Assembly (NCBI GenBank): GCA_964470195.1
Contig: CAYYBG010000001.1
Location: 59,053 to 123,052 of the forward strand
Source of the DNA: RFPI01 sp964470195
Lineage (GTDB): Bacteria; Pseudomonadota; Gammaproteobacteria; Burkholderiales; Methylophilaceae
Length of the DNA: 64,000 nucleotides
Direction of reading: 5' to 3'
Position numbers and translations under genes: made by a program
The notes under the pieces: generated by a model
The model's database searches: none
Told to the model about the DNA's origin: nothing
The model's input: the letters and a program-made list of their open reading frames with translations, nothing else
Shown: piece by piece, positions 1 through 8,817 of the stretch
How the letters are laid out: every line of letters starts with the position of its first letter
How positions within the stretch are numbered: position 1 is the stretch's first letter

Positions 1-1112
1 CATTGAATATCAACAGCAATCCCGTGGGTATTAAATCGATAGAGCATGCGATTATTGATAAGGCATGGGAAAATGGTTGGGTGGTACCAGAGCCAGCCAA
101 ACAAAAAACTGGGAAAAAAGTGGCTATCGTAGGTTCTGGTCCAGCGGGCTTGGCAGCCGCTCAACAGTTGGCTCGTGCAGGTCACCAAGTGGTGGTATTC
201 GAAAAAGAATCGCGGATTGGTGGATTGTTACGCTACGGTATTCCTGACTTTAAATTAGAAAAATCGCATATTGATCGCCGCATCCAACAAATGGAAGCTG
301 AAGGTGTAGAGTTTCGGCTAAACCACAAGGTGGGCGACAATGTGAACGCTGGTGACTTGGTTAAAGACTACGATGCCGTGATACTAGCTGGAGGGGCTGA
401 GCATCCACGCGATTTGCCAGTGCCGGGCAGAGAATTAGACGGGGTGCACTTTGCGATGGATTTTCTAGCACCACAAAATAAAGTAGTAGCAGGTGACAAG
501 ATTGATAACCAAATTAAAGCCACCAATAAGCACGTGGTAGTGATTGGTGGCGGTGATACCGGTTCTGATTGTGTGGGTACTTCTAATCGCCATGGCGCAG
601 CTAGCATTACCCAATTTGAATTAATGCCACAACCACCTGAAAAAGAAAATAAAGAGTTGGTTTGGCCTAACTGGCCACTTAAACTACGCACCTCAAGCTC
701 ACATGAAGAGGGCTGTGAGCGTGATTGGTCAGTTACTACCAAAAAATTGATAGGCGAAAATGGCAAAGTCACTGGTTTAGTGGCAGCACGAGTCGAATGG
801 AAAGACGGCAAAATGCAAGAAGTGCCTAATTCCGAATTCACCATCAAAGCAGATTTAGTGTTATTGGCGATGGGCTTTGTTAGTCCAATTCAAAAAGTAT
901 TAGATGTATTCGGTATCGAAAAAGATAATCGTGGAAATGCTAAAGCAACTACAGATGGCGAAGGTTGTTACCACACCTCACTGAATAAAGTGTTTGCTGC
1001 TGGTGATATGCGTCGTGGACAGTCTTTAGTGGTTTGGGCTATTCGTGAGGGACGTCAATGTGCACATGCAGTTGATGAGTTTCTCATGGGCAGTTCCACT
1101 CTCCCACGTTAA
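1..1112 (+). CDS. gltD: Glutamate synthase (NADPH) small subunit, 5'-truncated by window edge
   Basis: This is the C-terminal part of the beta subunit of glutamate synthase. It passes NADPH electrons through FAD and Fe-S clusters to the large subunit, which makes glutamate from glutamine and 2-oxoglutarate. About 369 residues are visible. GSGPAG at visible residues 44-49 is the FAD-binding dinucleotide fold, and IGGGDTGS at 181-188 is the NADPH-binding fold. The first visible codons fit the family's CTLN segment: ACA is implied by the two leading bases, followed by TTG AAT. The TTG at position 3 is therefore internal. The N-terminal cysteine-rich Fe-S region lies to the left of the window. 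A strong hairpin terminator follows the stop codon. Confidence 0.93.
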   Translation, partial: LNINSNPVGIKSIEHAIIDKAWENGWVVPEPAKQKTGKKVAIVGSGPAGLAAAQQLARAGHQVVVFEKESRIGGLLRYGIPDFKLEKSHIDRRIQQMEAEGVEFRLNHKVGDNVNAGDLVKDYDAVILAGGAEHPRDLPVPGRELDGVHFAMDFLAPQNKVVAGDKIDNQIKATNKHVVVIGGGDTGSDCVGTSNRHGAASITQFELMPQPPEKENKELVWPNWPLKLRTSSSHEEGCERDWSVTTKKLIGENGKVTGLVAARVEWKDGKMQEVPNSEFTIKADLVLLAMGFVSPIQKVLDVFGIEKDNRGNAKATTDGEGCYHTSLNKVFAAGDMRRGQSLVVWAIREGRQCAHAVDEFLMGSSTLPR

Positions 1113-1116
1113 ACAC

Positions 1117-1139
1117 AAGGGTGCTTAGGCACCCTTTTC
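1117..1139 (+). terminator. Rho-independent terminator of gltD
   Basis: A perfect 8-bp stem, AAGGGTGC / GCACCCTT, with a TTAG loop ends in TTTT-CT, five bases after the gltD stop. It separates gltD from hemE, whose start is about 17 bases downstream. Confidence 0.85.
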
Positions 1140-1155
1140 TGTAGATAAGCCATTC

Positions 1156-2223
1156 ATGAGCCCATTAAAAAACGATAATTTTTTACGCGCATTACAGCGC
1201 CAATCAACTCCCTACACACCAGTTTGGATGATGCGTCAGGCAGGTCGATATTTACCTGAATACCGCGCGAGCCGGAAAAATGCTGGGAGCTTTATGCAAC
1301 TATGCCAAAGCCCAGATTTTGCCACGGAAGTTACCTTGCAACCGTTGGATCGTTTTCCGCAATTAGACGCTGCGATTTTATTTTCTGACATTCTGACCGT
1401 GCCGGATGCTATGGGTCTAGGTTTGTATTTTGAAGAAGGTGAAGGCCCTAAGTTTGAGCGCAATCTTCAATTAGAAGCCGATATCAAACAACTCAGCGTC
1501 CCTGATATGAGCAAGTTGCAATATGTGTTTGACGCAGTAAAGCAAATCCGTCAGGCCTTAAATGGTCGCGTTCCGCTGATAGGTTTCTCAGGAAGCCCAT
1601 GGACACTCGCCACCTATATGGTGGAAGGTAAAGGTGGTACAGACTTTCTTAACACCAAAAAAATGGGCTATGGCAGGCCGGATTTGTTGCACCATATCTT
1701 GAGCACGACCGCTGATACTGTCACCCAATATCTCAACGCACAAATAGAAGCTGGTGCTCAGGCCGTGATGATTTTTGATTCTTGGGGTGGGTCGCTTTCT
1801 CATGTAGCCTATCAAGAATTCTCACTCCAATATATGCAACGCATTATTGCTGGGTTGCATAAAAATTATGACGGTCAAAAAATCCCCTGCATTATGTTTA
1901 CCAAAGGTGGTGGTCTTTGGTTAGAAGCTCAAGCCAATAGCGGTGCCGATGCACTTGGACTCGATTGGACTGTAGACCTAGCTGAAGCCAGAAATCGTGT
2001 GGGTGACAAGGTAGCACTACAAGGCAATATGGATCCCGCTATTTTACTTTCCAACCCGCAAGCAATAGAAAAAGAAGTGGCGCGAATTTTAGCGAGCTAT
2101 GGCCATGGTCACGGTCATGTATTTAATTTAGGGCATGGCATTACACAATGGACTGACCCAGAATGCGCAGGAGCATTTATCTCTGCGGTACACAATCTAA
2201 GTAAGCAATATCATCAGGCTTAA
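1156..2223 (+). CDS. hemE: Uroporphyrinogen decarboxylase
   Basis: HemE removes the four acetate carboxyls of uroporphyrinogen III to give coproporphyrinogen III in the cytoplasmic heme pathway. The 355-residue length is normal for the family. The N-terminal substrate-binding signature MMRQAGRYLPEYR is at residues 25-37, and GFSGSPWTLATYMVEG lies near 140-155. The ATG at 1156 leaves the usual short N-terminus before the signature. The gene follows the gltD terminator closely, so its promoter must lie in or before the gltD 3' end. Other heme genes in the window (hemC, hemD, hemW) are far away, so this gene stands alone. Confidence 0.96.
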   Translation: MSPLKNDNFLRALQRQSTPYTPVWMMRQAGRYLPEYRASRKNAGSFMQLCQSPDFATEVTLQPLDRFPQLDAAILFSDILTVPDAMGLGLYFEEGEGPKFERNLQLEADIKQLSVPDMSKLQYVFDAVKQIRQALNGRVPLIGFSGSPWTLATYMVEGKGGTDFLNTKKMGYGRPDLLHHILSTTADTVTQYLNAQIEAGAQAVMIFDSWGGSLSHVAYQEFSLQYMQRIIAGLHKNYDGQKIPCIMFTKGGGLWLEAQANSGADALGLDWTVDLAEARNRVGDKVALQGNMDPAILLSNPQAIEKEVARILASYGHGHGHVFNLGHGITQWTDPECAGAFISAVHNLSKQYHQA

Positions 2224-2254
2224 ATTATGTAATGATTGGGGTAAATACGTCATA

Positions 2255-2814
2255 TTACTCTTTTACCAATCCATAGTTTCCACGTGACCTAAACTCAACC
2301 ATTCCCTTGTCTCTTAAAACCTGCAATTGCTGTCTAATTTTGTCTGTTATATGTCGATTATTGGGATGTCTTTCAGACAAATACTCTTTAAAAGAATAAA
2401 TTTGCTGAAGACTAAATTGTTCAAGCCCCAGCATTTCAACACACTTTAAAATATCGAGTAACCAGCCTCGACTTTCTATTTCGTTTTTATCTCTTAAGAA
2501 CAGTGTTTTTTGCCAAATAGTTTGAACAGTATTTCTATCGACTTCGATACTGTTATCAATCAATTTGATCTTGCCTATATCAGCTATTTGATCAAGCAGA
2601 ATGTTGCACCCAACCCAACCAGCTCGTTTTGCAGCCTGGGACAAAGGTTTTCTTTTCTCGATTACAGTTGGTTGAAAAAATAATATTGAACCAGTTTCGA
2701 CTGGCAGGCAGGGCAATATCCATTATTTAGAACCCAATCCTCAGTCAAAATCCTTGCAATTTGTGCCGCACTTTTATATCCAGCGGCTAAAGATTGATTC
2801 ATTTGTAGTGTCAT
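2255..2814 (-). pseudogene. Remnant of a DpnI-type (Dam-replacing family) restriction endonuclease, catalytic core deleted and frame broken
   Basis: Two frames together read as a DpnI-family protein. From ATG 2814 the first frame gives an N-terminus of about 38 residues, with ARILTEDWVLNNGYCPAC near its end. It matches the start of DpnI (ARILTEDWV..YCPNC) and hits TAA at 2662-2664. The adjacent frame, open from TTG 2716 to TAA 2255, encodes 153 residues. It resumes at IEKRKPLSQAAKRAGWVGCNI and ends with the family's winged-helix region (IRQQLQVLRDKGMVEFRSRG). The intervening 75 or so residues are missing. In DpnI these carry the second zinc-ribbon half and the PD-(D/E)XK nuclease residues (from memory D53, E64, K66). 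The N-terminal frame starts three bases after the priA stop. No SD supports the TTG, and no methylase partner is present. An expressed winged-helix orphan cannot be excluded. Confidence 0.85.
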
Positions 2815-2817
2815 TGT

Positions 2818-5046
2818 CTAAAACTCTATAGGATCCACATCCACATGCCAGCGAACTCGACTGGCGACTTTGCTCTCCCTCAATGGCGCTATCAACTGTG
2901 ATAAAAGTTTTTGCAAAGCGCCGCGCTGTTGTGACTGCAATACAATTTGTCCCCGCTCCATGCCTTTAAGTCGCTCCATCTGCGCCCGCATAGGCGGATA
3001 ACAAGTGACGTGCTTGGCCTGAGCGCGAACCTGAGCATATGCCAGTTGCAAGAAAGCATCCACATCCCGATATTGCGTCGCCTCAGCACGAATCAATGCC
3101 ATAAAAGCATAGGGAGGAAAGCTGGCAATAGCGCGCTCTTCCATCAACTTGCTTGCGTAATTAGCATAATCTTGTTGCACCAAAGCAGTAAACAAGGGAT
3201 GTTCTGGGAAACTGGTTTGTATCAGCACTTCACCTGCTTTGTCAGCGCGACCTGCACGTCCTGCCACTTGCATCAACTGTGCGAAAAGACGTTCAGAAGC
3301 TCTAAAGTCCGGACTAAATAACGCGCTATCAGTATCCAGCACACCCACCAAAGTTAAATTTGGAAAATCGTGTCCTTTGGCAAGAATTTGTGTACCGACC
3401 AATATATCAATTTCTTGTGCATGGACTTGGTCGAGCAAGTCGGACAGTGCATCTTTACGGCTAATCGTGTCTCTATCCACCCGCGCGATTCTGGCTTGCG
3501 GCAATAATTTGCTTAAGGTTTCTTCTAGTCTTTGCGTACCCTGTCCAGTGGCTTGTAAATCAACATTACCGCAACTGGGACATTGGCGCACGATAGACTG
3601 CTCGTGGCCGCAATGATGACAACGTAATTTGCCTTGTTTTAAATGGACGACTAAGCGACTACTACAACGACTACATGGCGCAATCCAATGACATGCACTA
3701 CATAGCAGAACTGGTGCATAGCCACGTCGATTAATGAATAACAAGCTTTGCTCACCTCGTTCTAGTCGAACTTTAAGCGCTTGTATTAGCGGCTGGGACA
3801 GTCCGTTTTGCAAAGGTAGCGTTGCAGTATTCAAGGTATAAATACTCGGTAAGCTTGCCTTTTCTACAGCACGTTGAGGCAAGCTGATACGTTTAAACTT
3901 TCCTGTCTCAGCGTTTTGCCAACTCTCCAAAGACGGAGTAGCACTGCCAAGTAGAATCGGGATATTGGCCTGTTGGGCTCGGACAAGCGCAATGTCTCGC
4001 GCATGATAGCGCATACTATCTTGCTGTTTAAAAGACGCATCATGCTCCTCATCAACGATAATCATTTGTAGATTGGGCATAGGCGTAAAAACGGATAAAC
4101 GGGTACCAATCACGATACGTGCGCGTCCGGTTTGTGCCAAATGCCAATGATGTAATCGCTCACCATCAGACAAATGACTATGCAGAGTCACTAGCGCTGT
4201 ATCGGGAAAACGCTGACGGAATCTTGCTTCCAATTGCGGTGTTAAATTAATCTCTGGTACCAAGATTAGCGCTTGACTATCTTCTTGCTGAAGTACTTGT
4301 TGCAGAATCTGCATGTAGACTTCGGTCTTGCCACTACCGGTGACACCATACAGCAAAAAAGCTTGAAACTGATGCAGTTGAGCAAGCACGCTTTGCACTG
4401 CATCTTGTTGCTCTGGGTTGAGCCGTTGTGCAACTAAAGTGCAATCAGATGAACGCTGTGAGCGCCATTCAAATTTTTCAACAAAACCTAAGCTCATCAA
4501 AGCCAGCAAGGCTTTTTGCCAAGCGGTGGATAGAAGTTTTAGTTGTGCCTGTGTTTTCTCACCCTGTTGCAATGCTAACAAAAGCTTACGTTGAACCACT
4601 TGTCGCACAGGAATCTGCTCCAGAATTTTTTCCGTATTGTTAGCCAATGGGGTAAGACGATAGGCAAATACACGCAACATTGGGGCTGGTTTTAGTTGCC
4701 TCAGACGCGCTGGCAAGGAGGCGAGTAAAGCCTGCCCAAAAGGGTATTGGTAATAATCAGCGCAAAAGCGCATCAGACGGAATGTAGTTTCGTTTAATTC
4801 AGGCTCATCATCAAAACCACGGGTAATGATTTTTAATTTATCTAAAGCATATTCACTTTGTTGAGCAAAACCGATCACAATACCCACCATTTTGCGATTT
4901 CCGAACGGTACTTCGACACGTTGCCCGATACGCAGTGATAAGCCTCCTGACAAATATTCAAATAGACGCTCTAAGGGAACATCAAGAGCGACCTTCACAA
5001 TTTGATTTTGGCTTGCGCTAGATGCGTGATTAGGGGATGAGGACAT
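2818..5046 (-). CDS. priA: Primosomal protein N', replication-restart helicase PriA
   Basis: PriA recognises stalled or D-loop forks and reloads the replicative helicase. The 742 residues show an N-terminal 3'-DNA-binding domain, Walker A GVTGSGKT at 234-241, a DEEH box at 332-335 and a paired-cysteine zinc insert (CSAC, CSRC, CHHC, CPSC) near 445-490. A C-terminal helicase lobe contains QVAGRAGRA. This domain order and length are typical. It is divergent from argS with only 42 bases between the two starts, so their promoters must overlap or lie very close. On its 3' side it runs into the broken DpnI-like gene with a 3-base gap. Confidence 0.96.
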   Translation of the reverse strand: MSSSPNHASSASQNQIVKVALDVPLERLFEYLSGGLSLRIGQRVEVPFGNRKMVGIVIGFAQQSEYALDKLKIITRGFDDEPELNETTFRLMRFCADYYQYPFGQALLASLPARLRQLKPAPMLRVFAYRLTPLANNTEKILEQIPVRQVVQRKLLLALQQGEKTQAQLKLLSTAWQKALLALMSLGFVEKFEWRSQRSSDCTLVAQRLNPEQQDAVQSVLAQLHQFQAFLLYGVTGSGKTEVYMQILQQVLQQEDSQALILVPEINLTPQLEARFRQRFPDTALVTLHSHLSDGERLHHWHLAQTGRARIVIGTRLSVFTPMPNLQMIIVDEEHDASFKQQDSMRYHARDIALVRAQQANIPILLGSATPSLESWQNAETGKFKRISLPQRAVEKASLPSIYTLNTATLPLQNGLSQPLIQALKVRLERGEQSLLFINRRGYAPVLLCSACHWIAPCSRCSSRLVVHLKQGKLRCHHCGHEQSIVRQCPSCGNVDLQATGQGTQRLEETLSKLLPQARIARVDRDTISRKDALSDLLDQVHAQEIDILVGTQILAKGHDFPNLTLVGVLDTDSALFSPDFRASERLFAQLMQVAGRAGRADKAGEVLIQTSFPEHPLFTALVQQDYANYASKLMEERAIASFPPYAFMALIRAEATQYRDVDAFLQLAYAQVRAQAKHVTCYPPMRAQMERLKGMERGQIVLQSQQRGALQKLLSQLIAPLRESKVASRVRWHVDVDPIEF

Positions 5047-5088
5047 GACGGCATTAGGTTAGAATAACGGCTTTATTTTCTCATTTAG

Positions 5089-6768
5089 ATGTCAGCCTTG
5101 AAAGCACATATTGTCCATTTATTATCCGTCGCGCTGGATGCTCTGAAAAGCCAGTCAAATCTCGACTTAGATACATTAACGATTCACTTAGAACGCCCAA
5201 AAAACAAAACTCATGGTGATTTCTCTAGTAATCTTGCGATGTTGTTGAGCAAACCACTGAAACAAAATCCACGCGCCATCGCTGAACAGCTCATCGCTCA
5301 ATTACCTGATTCTGAGCAAATTGCTAAAACAGAAATCGCTGGCGCTGGTTTTATCAACTTCTTTTTAACTGACTCAGCAAAACAATATGTGATACAGCAC
5401 ATACTCAAATCCGGCCCAGAATACGGTCGTCATCAGCATGGTCAAGGCAAAAAAGTGCAAATTGAATTTGTCTCCGCCAATCCTACCGGACCATTGCACG
5501 TAGGACATGGTCGAGGAGCAGCGGTGGGTGATTGTATTGCCCGCTTGCTAGAAGCCAACGGCTGGCAGGTTACGCGCGAGTTTTACTACAACGATGCGGG
5601 TGCACAAATTGATAATCTGACAAGCTCTGTACAACTGCGATGTAAAGGCATAGGACCTGAGCATGCTGACTGGCCCGAAGACGGATATCGTGGTGATTAT
5701 ATTGTAGATGTCGCGCAAGCATTTATGAGCAAACAGACCGTCACCGCTGATGATATGCAAGTTAGTGCCAATGGAAATGCCGACGACAGAGAGGCGATTC
5801 GTGCTTTTGCAGTCGCTTATTTGCGCCATGAGCAAGACCAAGATTTAAAAGCATTTCAAATTAAGTTTGATGTGTTCTCTCTCGAATCAGCGCTTTATCA
5901 ACAAGGCAAAGTCGAAAAAACGGTACAAGACCTAATCGCAAGTGGTCACACTTATGAGCAAGATGAGGCGCTATGGTTAAAAACCACGCATTTTGGGGAT
6001 GATAAAGACCGTGTCATGCGTAAAAGTGAAGGTGGGTATACTTATTTTGTTCCAGATGTGGCCTATCATGTAGACAAGTGGCAACGTGGTTTTCTGCGTG
6101 TTATCAATGAGCAAGGTGCAGACCACCATAGTACCATTACGCGCGTTCGTGCTGGCTTACAAGCATTGAATATTGGCATCCCGCAAGGTTGGCCAGAATA
6201 CGTACTTCATCAAATGGTGATGGTAATGCGTGCTGGCGAAGAGGTAAAAATATCTAAAAGAGCTGGCAGTTACGTCACTTTGCGTGATTTGATTGAAGAA
6301 GTTGGTTGTGATGCAACACGCTATTTTTTAGCTGCACGCAAACCAGATTCGCAATTGATATTTGATATCGACTTGGCACGTTCTAAATCCAATGAGAACC
6401 CTGTGTATTACATTCAATATGCCCACGCTAGAATATGTAGTGTTTTGAATCAATGCCAAACAAGCGCTGCCCAACTAAGCTGCACAGATTTATCAGTGTT
6501 AAATGGAGCACAAGAAATTGTGTTGATGCAAAAATTGAGCGAATTTCCTGAGATCGTTGAATCAGCTGGCAGCGAATTAGCGCCGCATATTGTCGCTAGT
6601 TATCTACGCGATTTAGCCGCCGATTTACACAGTTTTTATAACGACAATAAAATTTTGGTGGATGATCACGCCATCAAATGGGCACGCTTGACGCTCATCA
6701 CTGCCACAAAACAAGTTTTACAAAACGGCTTGGCGCTGTTAGGTGTCAGCGCCCCAGTCAAAATGTAG
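5089..6768 (+). CDS. argS: Arginyl-tRNA synthetase
   Basis: ArgS is a class I synthetase that charges tRNA-Arg with arginine in the cytoplasm. The 559 residues include the Add-1 N-terminal domain, the HIGH-type motif HVGH at 137-140 (followed by GRG), a KMSKS-like segment KISKRAG in the C-terminal half and the anticodon-binding DALR domain at the end. The length is normal. It opens a plus-strand run argS, SPOR protein, dsbA, SDR with short gaps (39, 18 and 6 bases), which suggests one transcription unit. The start is close to the divergent priA start. Confidence 0.96.
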   Translation: MSALKAHIVHLLSVALDALKSQSNLDLDTLTIHLERPKNKTHGDFSSNLAMLLSKPLKQNPRAIAEQLIAQLPDSEQIAKTEIAGAGFINFFLTDSAKQYVIQHILKSGPEYGRHQHGQGKKVQIEFVSANPTGPLHVGHGRGAAVGDCIARLLEANGWQVTREFYYNDAGAQIDNLTSSVQLRCKGIGPEHADWPEDGYRGDYIVDVAQAFMSKQTVTADDMQVSANGNADDREAIRAFAVAYLRHEQDQDLKAFQIKFDVFSLESALYQQGKVEKTVQDLIASGHTYEQDEALWLKTTHFGDDKDRVMRKSEGGYTYFVPDVAYHVDKWQRGFLRVINEQGADHHSTITRVRAGLQALNIGIPQGWPEYVLHQMVMVMRAGEEVKISKRAGSYVTLRDLIEEVGCDATRYFLAARKPDSQLIFDIDLARSKSNENPVYYIQYAHARICSVLNQCQTSAAQLSCTDLSVLNGAQEIVLMQKLSEFPEIVESAGSELAPHIVASYLRDLAADLHSFYNDNKILVDDHAIKWARLTLITATKQVLQNGLALLGVSAPVKM

Positions 6769-6807
6769 TGAAATCAATATCATTCAAAAACATTTAAGGA
6801 AAATAAA

Positions 6808-7365
6808 ATGATGAATCGGGACTACAAACCCATGCCACAAAAATCTAGCCAAAAATCTAATTCCTTTCTAAGTGGATTTATCGTAGGCCTTGTAACGGGA
6901 GTAGTCATTGCTGCTGGTTTGACTATCTATCTGAAGATAGGTGATAGCCCATTTACTAGCAAAATTCAACCAGCTGAGGAAATTGCCAGCGATAAAGGAG
7001 CTGATAAAGTCGATGAAGCAAAAAAAAATCGTTTTGACTTCTATAACATTTTGCCCAGTAATGAGTCCAAAGTAACAGAGCAAGAAATTAAACAAATGGA
7101 CGAGTCTGACATTGGTAAAGCTCAAGAAACTTTTTTCTTGCAAGTGGGCGCTTTTCAAACCGAACAAGAGGCAGACAATTTAAAAGCCAAATTGGCTTTA
7201 TTAGGTATTGAAGCAATCGTTCAGAGCACACCGATTCAAGACAAAGGAATTTTACATCGTGTCAGAGTTGGTCCATTTGTGGATATGACGCAAGTCAGCA
7301 AAGCTAAAGCAAATCTTGCTGAGAACGGCTTTAAAGCCGATTTGATTAAAGTAAACAACCCTTAA
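6808..7365 (+). CDS. SPOR-domain, single-pass inner-membrane protein (FtsN-like)
   Basis: This 185-residue protein has a short basic cytoplasmic tail, one membrane helix at about residues 18-40 (rich in G, V, I, A) and a charged Lys/Glu-rich linker. It ends in a SPOR fold at about 108-182 (FFLQVGAFQTEQEADNLKA; RVRVGPF). SPOR domains bind denuded septal peptidoglycan, so a role at the division site is likely, and the layout resembles a small FtsN. AAGGA lies ahead of the paired ATGs at 6808/6811. It sits between argS and dsbA. True FtsN function is inferred only from domain layout. Confidence 0.85.
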   Translation: MMNRDYKPMPQKSSQKSNSFLSGFIVGLVTGVVIAAGLTIYLKIGDSPFTSKIQPAEEIASDKGADKVDEAKKNRFDFYNILPSNESKVTEQEIKQMDESDIGKAQETFFLQVGAFQTEQEADNLKAKLALLGIEAIVQSTPIQDKGILHRVRVGPFVDMTQVSKAKANLAENGFKADLIKVNNP

Positions 7366-7383
7366 TTAGCAAAGGATATTTTC

Positions 7384-8010
7384 ATGAATAAATTCTTCAC
7401 TGCTTTACTCATGCTAATTAGCATGAGTGTCTTGGCAGAACCTCAAATGGGAGCAGAGTTTAACCAAACCGTCCAGCCTATCCCAACCGATTCCCCAGGA
7501 AAAATCGAAGTTGTTGAACTGTTTTGGTATGGCTGCCCACATTGTCATGAGCTAGATCCTCAGTTAAATGTTTGGGTTAAAAAACAAGCCAAAGACATCG
7601 TATTTAAACGTGTTCCAGCGGTTCCTCGTCCTGATTGGGTTCCAATGGCCAAGGTGTTTTATGTCATGGAGTCTTTGAATCTAACCGACAAACTTCATGG
7701 CAAATTATTTGATGCCATTCATAAACAAAAAATCTTTAGACCAGATGATGAGAAAGCTGCTATTGAATGGCTAATCAGAGAGTCTGGATTGGATAGAAAA
7801 AAAGTAGAAGCTGAATTTGCCTCTTTTTCAATTAACACGAAGATCAATACTGCCGCTCAAATTTTCCGTGCCACTGGGGCAACTGGTGTACCAACACTGC
7901 TGATTGATGGTCGTTATATTACATCTGTGACAATGGCTGGTGGCCCTCAAGAGCTATTTAATACAGCCAATTACATTATTGAAAACTTGCGCAAAGCTGG
8001 CAAAAAATAA
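7384..8010 (+). CDS. dsbA: Periplasmic thiol:disulfide oxidoreductase DsbA
   Basis: DsbA introduces disulfides into secreted proteins. This 208-residue protein has a signal peptide at about residues 1-18 (MNKFFTALLMLISMSVLA), the active site CPHC at 51-54 in FWYGCPHC, and the conserved cis-proline at 170 in TGVPTLLIDG. The length matches the family. It starts 18 bases after the SPOR gene, preceded by AAAGGA. A DsbB partner is not in the window. A DsbD and a TlpA-like protein at 38-41 kb would form the reductive branch. Confidence 0.94.
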   Translation: MNKFFTALLMLISMSVLAEPQMGAEFNQTVQPIPTDSPGKIEVVELFWYGCPHCHELDPQLNVWVKKQAKDIVFKRVPAVPRPDWVPMAKVFYVMESLNLTDKLHGKLFDAIHKQKIFRPDDEKAAIEWLIRESGLDRKKVEAEFASFSINTKINTAAQIFRATGATGVPTLLIDGRYITSVTMAGGPQELFNTANYIIENLRKAGKK

Positions 8011-8016
8011 AACCAA

Positions 8017-8793
8017 ATGTCTACTCTTAAGGTATTTATCACTGGTGCATCTAGCGGTATAGGTAAAGCACTTGCGCAACAGTATGCTGCACAAGGAGCC
8101 ACTTTAGGACTAGTTGCTAGGCGTGGCGAGTTGTTGGAGACGCTGAAGGCTCAACTTAATTGTCCCTGTATGATTTTTTCTGCAGATGTAGGAGATACTG
8201 ATGCGCTCAGAGGAGCGGCACAACAATTTATTGAACAATTTGGTGTTCCCGATATTGTTATTGCCAATGCAGGAGTGAGTGCAGGTACTCTGACAGAAAA
8301 TCAAAATGATAATCAAACTTTCGAGGCCATATTTGCCATTAATGTATTTGGTATGGTGAGCACCTTTCAGCCGTTCATTCAAGCCATGAAACAAGCTGGT
8401 CAGGGTCAATTAGTTGGGATAGCCAGTGTTGCTGGTATTCGTGGATTGCCTGGAGCCGGTGCATATAGTGCTTCCAAGGCTGCCGCTATCAGCTATCTAG
8501 AAAGCTTAAGAGTTGAGTTGGCACCCGCTCACATTCAGGTTACTACGATTGCGCCTGGTTATATACGCACACCGATGACCGATGTGAACGCCTACCCTAT
8601 GCCTTTTTTAATGGATGTTGACAGTGCAGCCCGAAAATTCGTCGCAGCCATCGCCAAAAAGTCACGTTTTGTTGTAATTCCTTGGCAGATGGGCTTATTG
8701 GCCAAATTGATGCGTATCATCCCACCAGCTTTATGGGATTGGGGGCTACGCAATGCTCCGCGCAAGGCTCATGCTAATTGGGATTGGTTATAA
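8017..8793 (+). CDS. Short-chain dehydrogenase/reductase of unknown substrate
   Basis: This is a classical SDR of 258 residues. The NAD(P)-binding TGASSGIG is at 9-16, NAG lies at about 84-86, and the catalytic triad is Ser137, Tyr150 and Lys154 in YSASK. The tail is hydrophobic and aromatic (ALWDWGLRNAPR; NWDWL). The substrate cannot be read from sequence. It starts 6 bases after dsbA and is probably translated from the same mRNA. It ends 24 bases before the convergent glmS stop, with no clear terminator between them. Confidence 0.88.
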   Translation: MSTLKVFITGASSGIGKALAQQYAAQGATLGLVARRGELLETLKAQLNCPCMIFSADVGDTDALRGAAQQFIEQFGVPDIVIANAGVSAGTLTENQNDNQTFEAIFAINVFGMVSTFQPFIQAMKQAGQGQLVGIASVAGIRGLPGAGAYSASKAAAISYLESLRVELAPAHIQVTTIAPGYIRTPMTDVNAYPMPFLMDVDSAARKFVAAIAKKSRFVVIPWQMGLLAKLMRIIPPALWDWGLRNAPRKAHANWDWL

Positions 8794-8817
8794 GCTAACA
8801 TTATTAGCAAAAAGAAA

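Noticed and set aside
368..847. Minus-strand 159-residue open frame inside gltD
   Set aside because: It is the antisense of a clear gltD and has no recognisable protein pattern.
8794..8817. GCTAA-CATTA-TTAGC hairpin between the SDR gene and glmS
   Set aside because: It has a short, AT-rich stem with no T tract after it on either strand.
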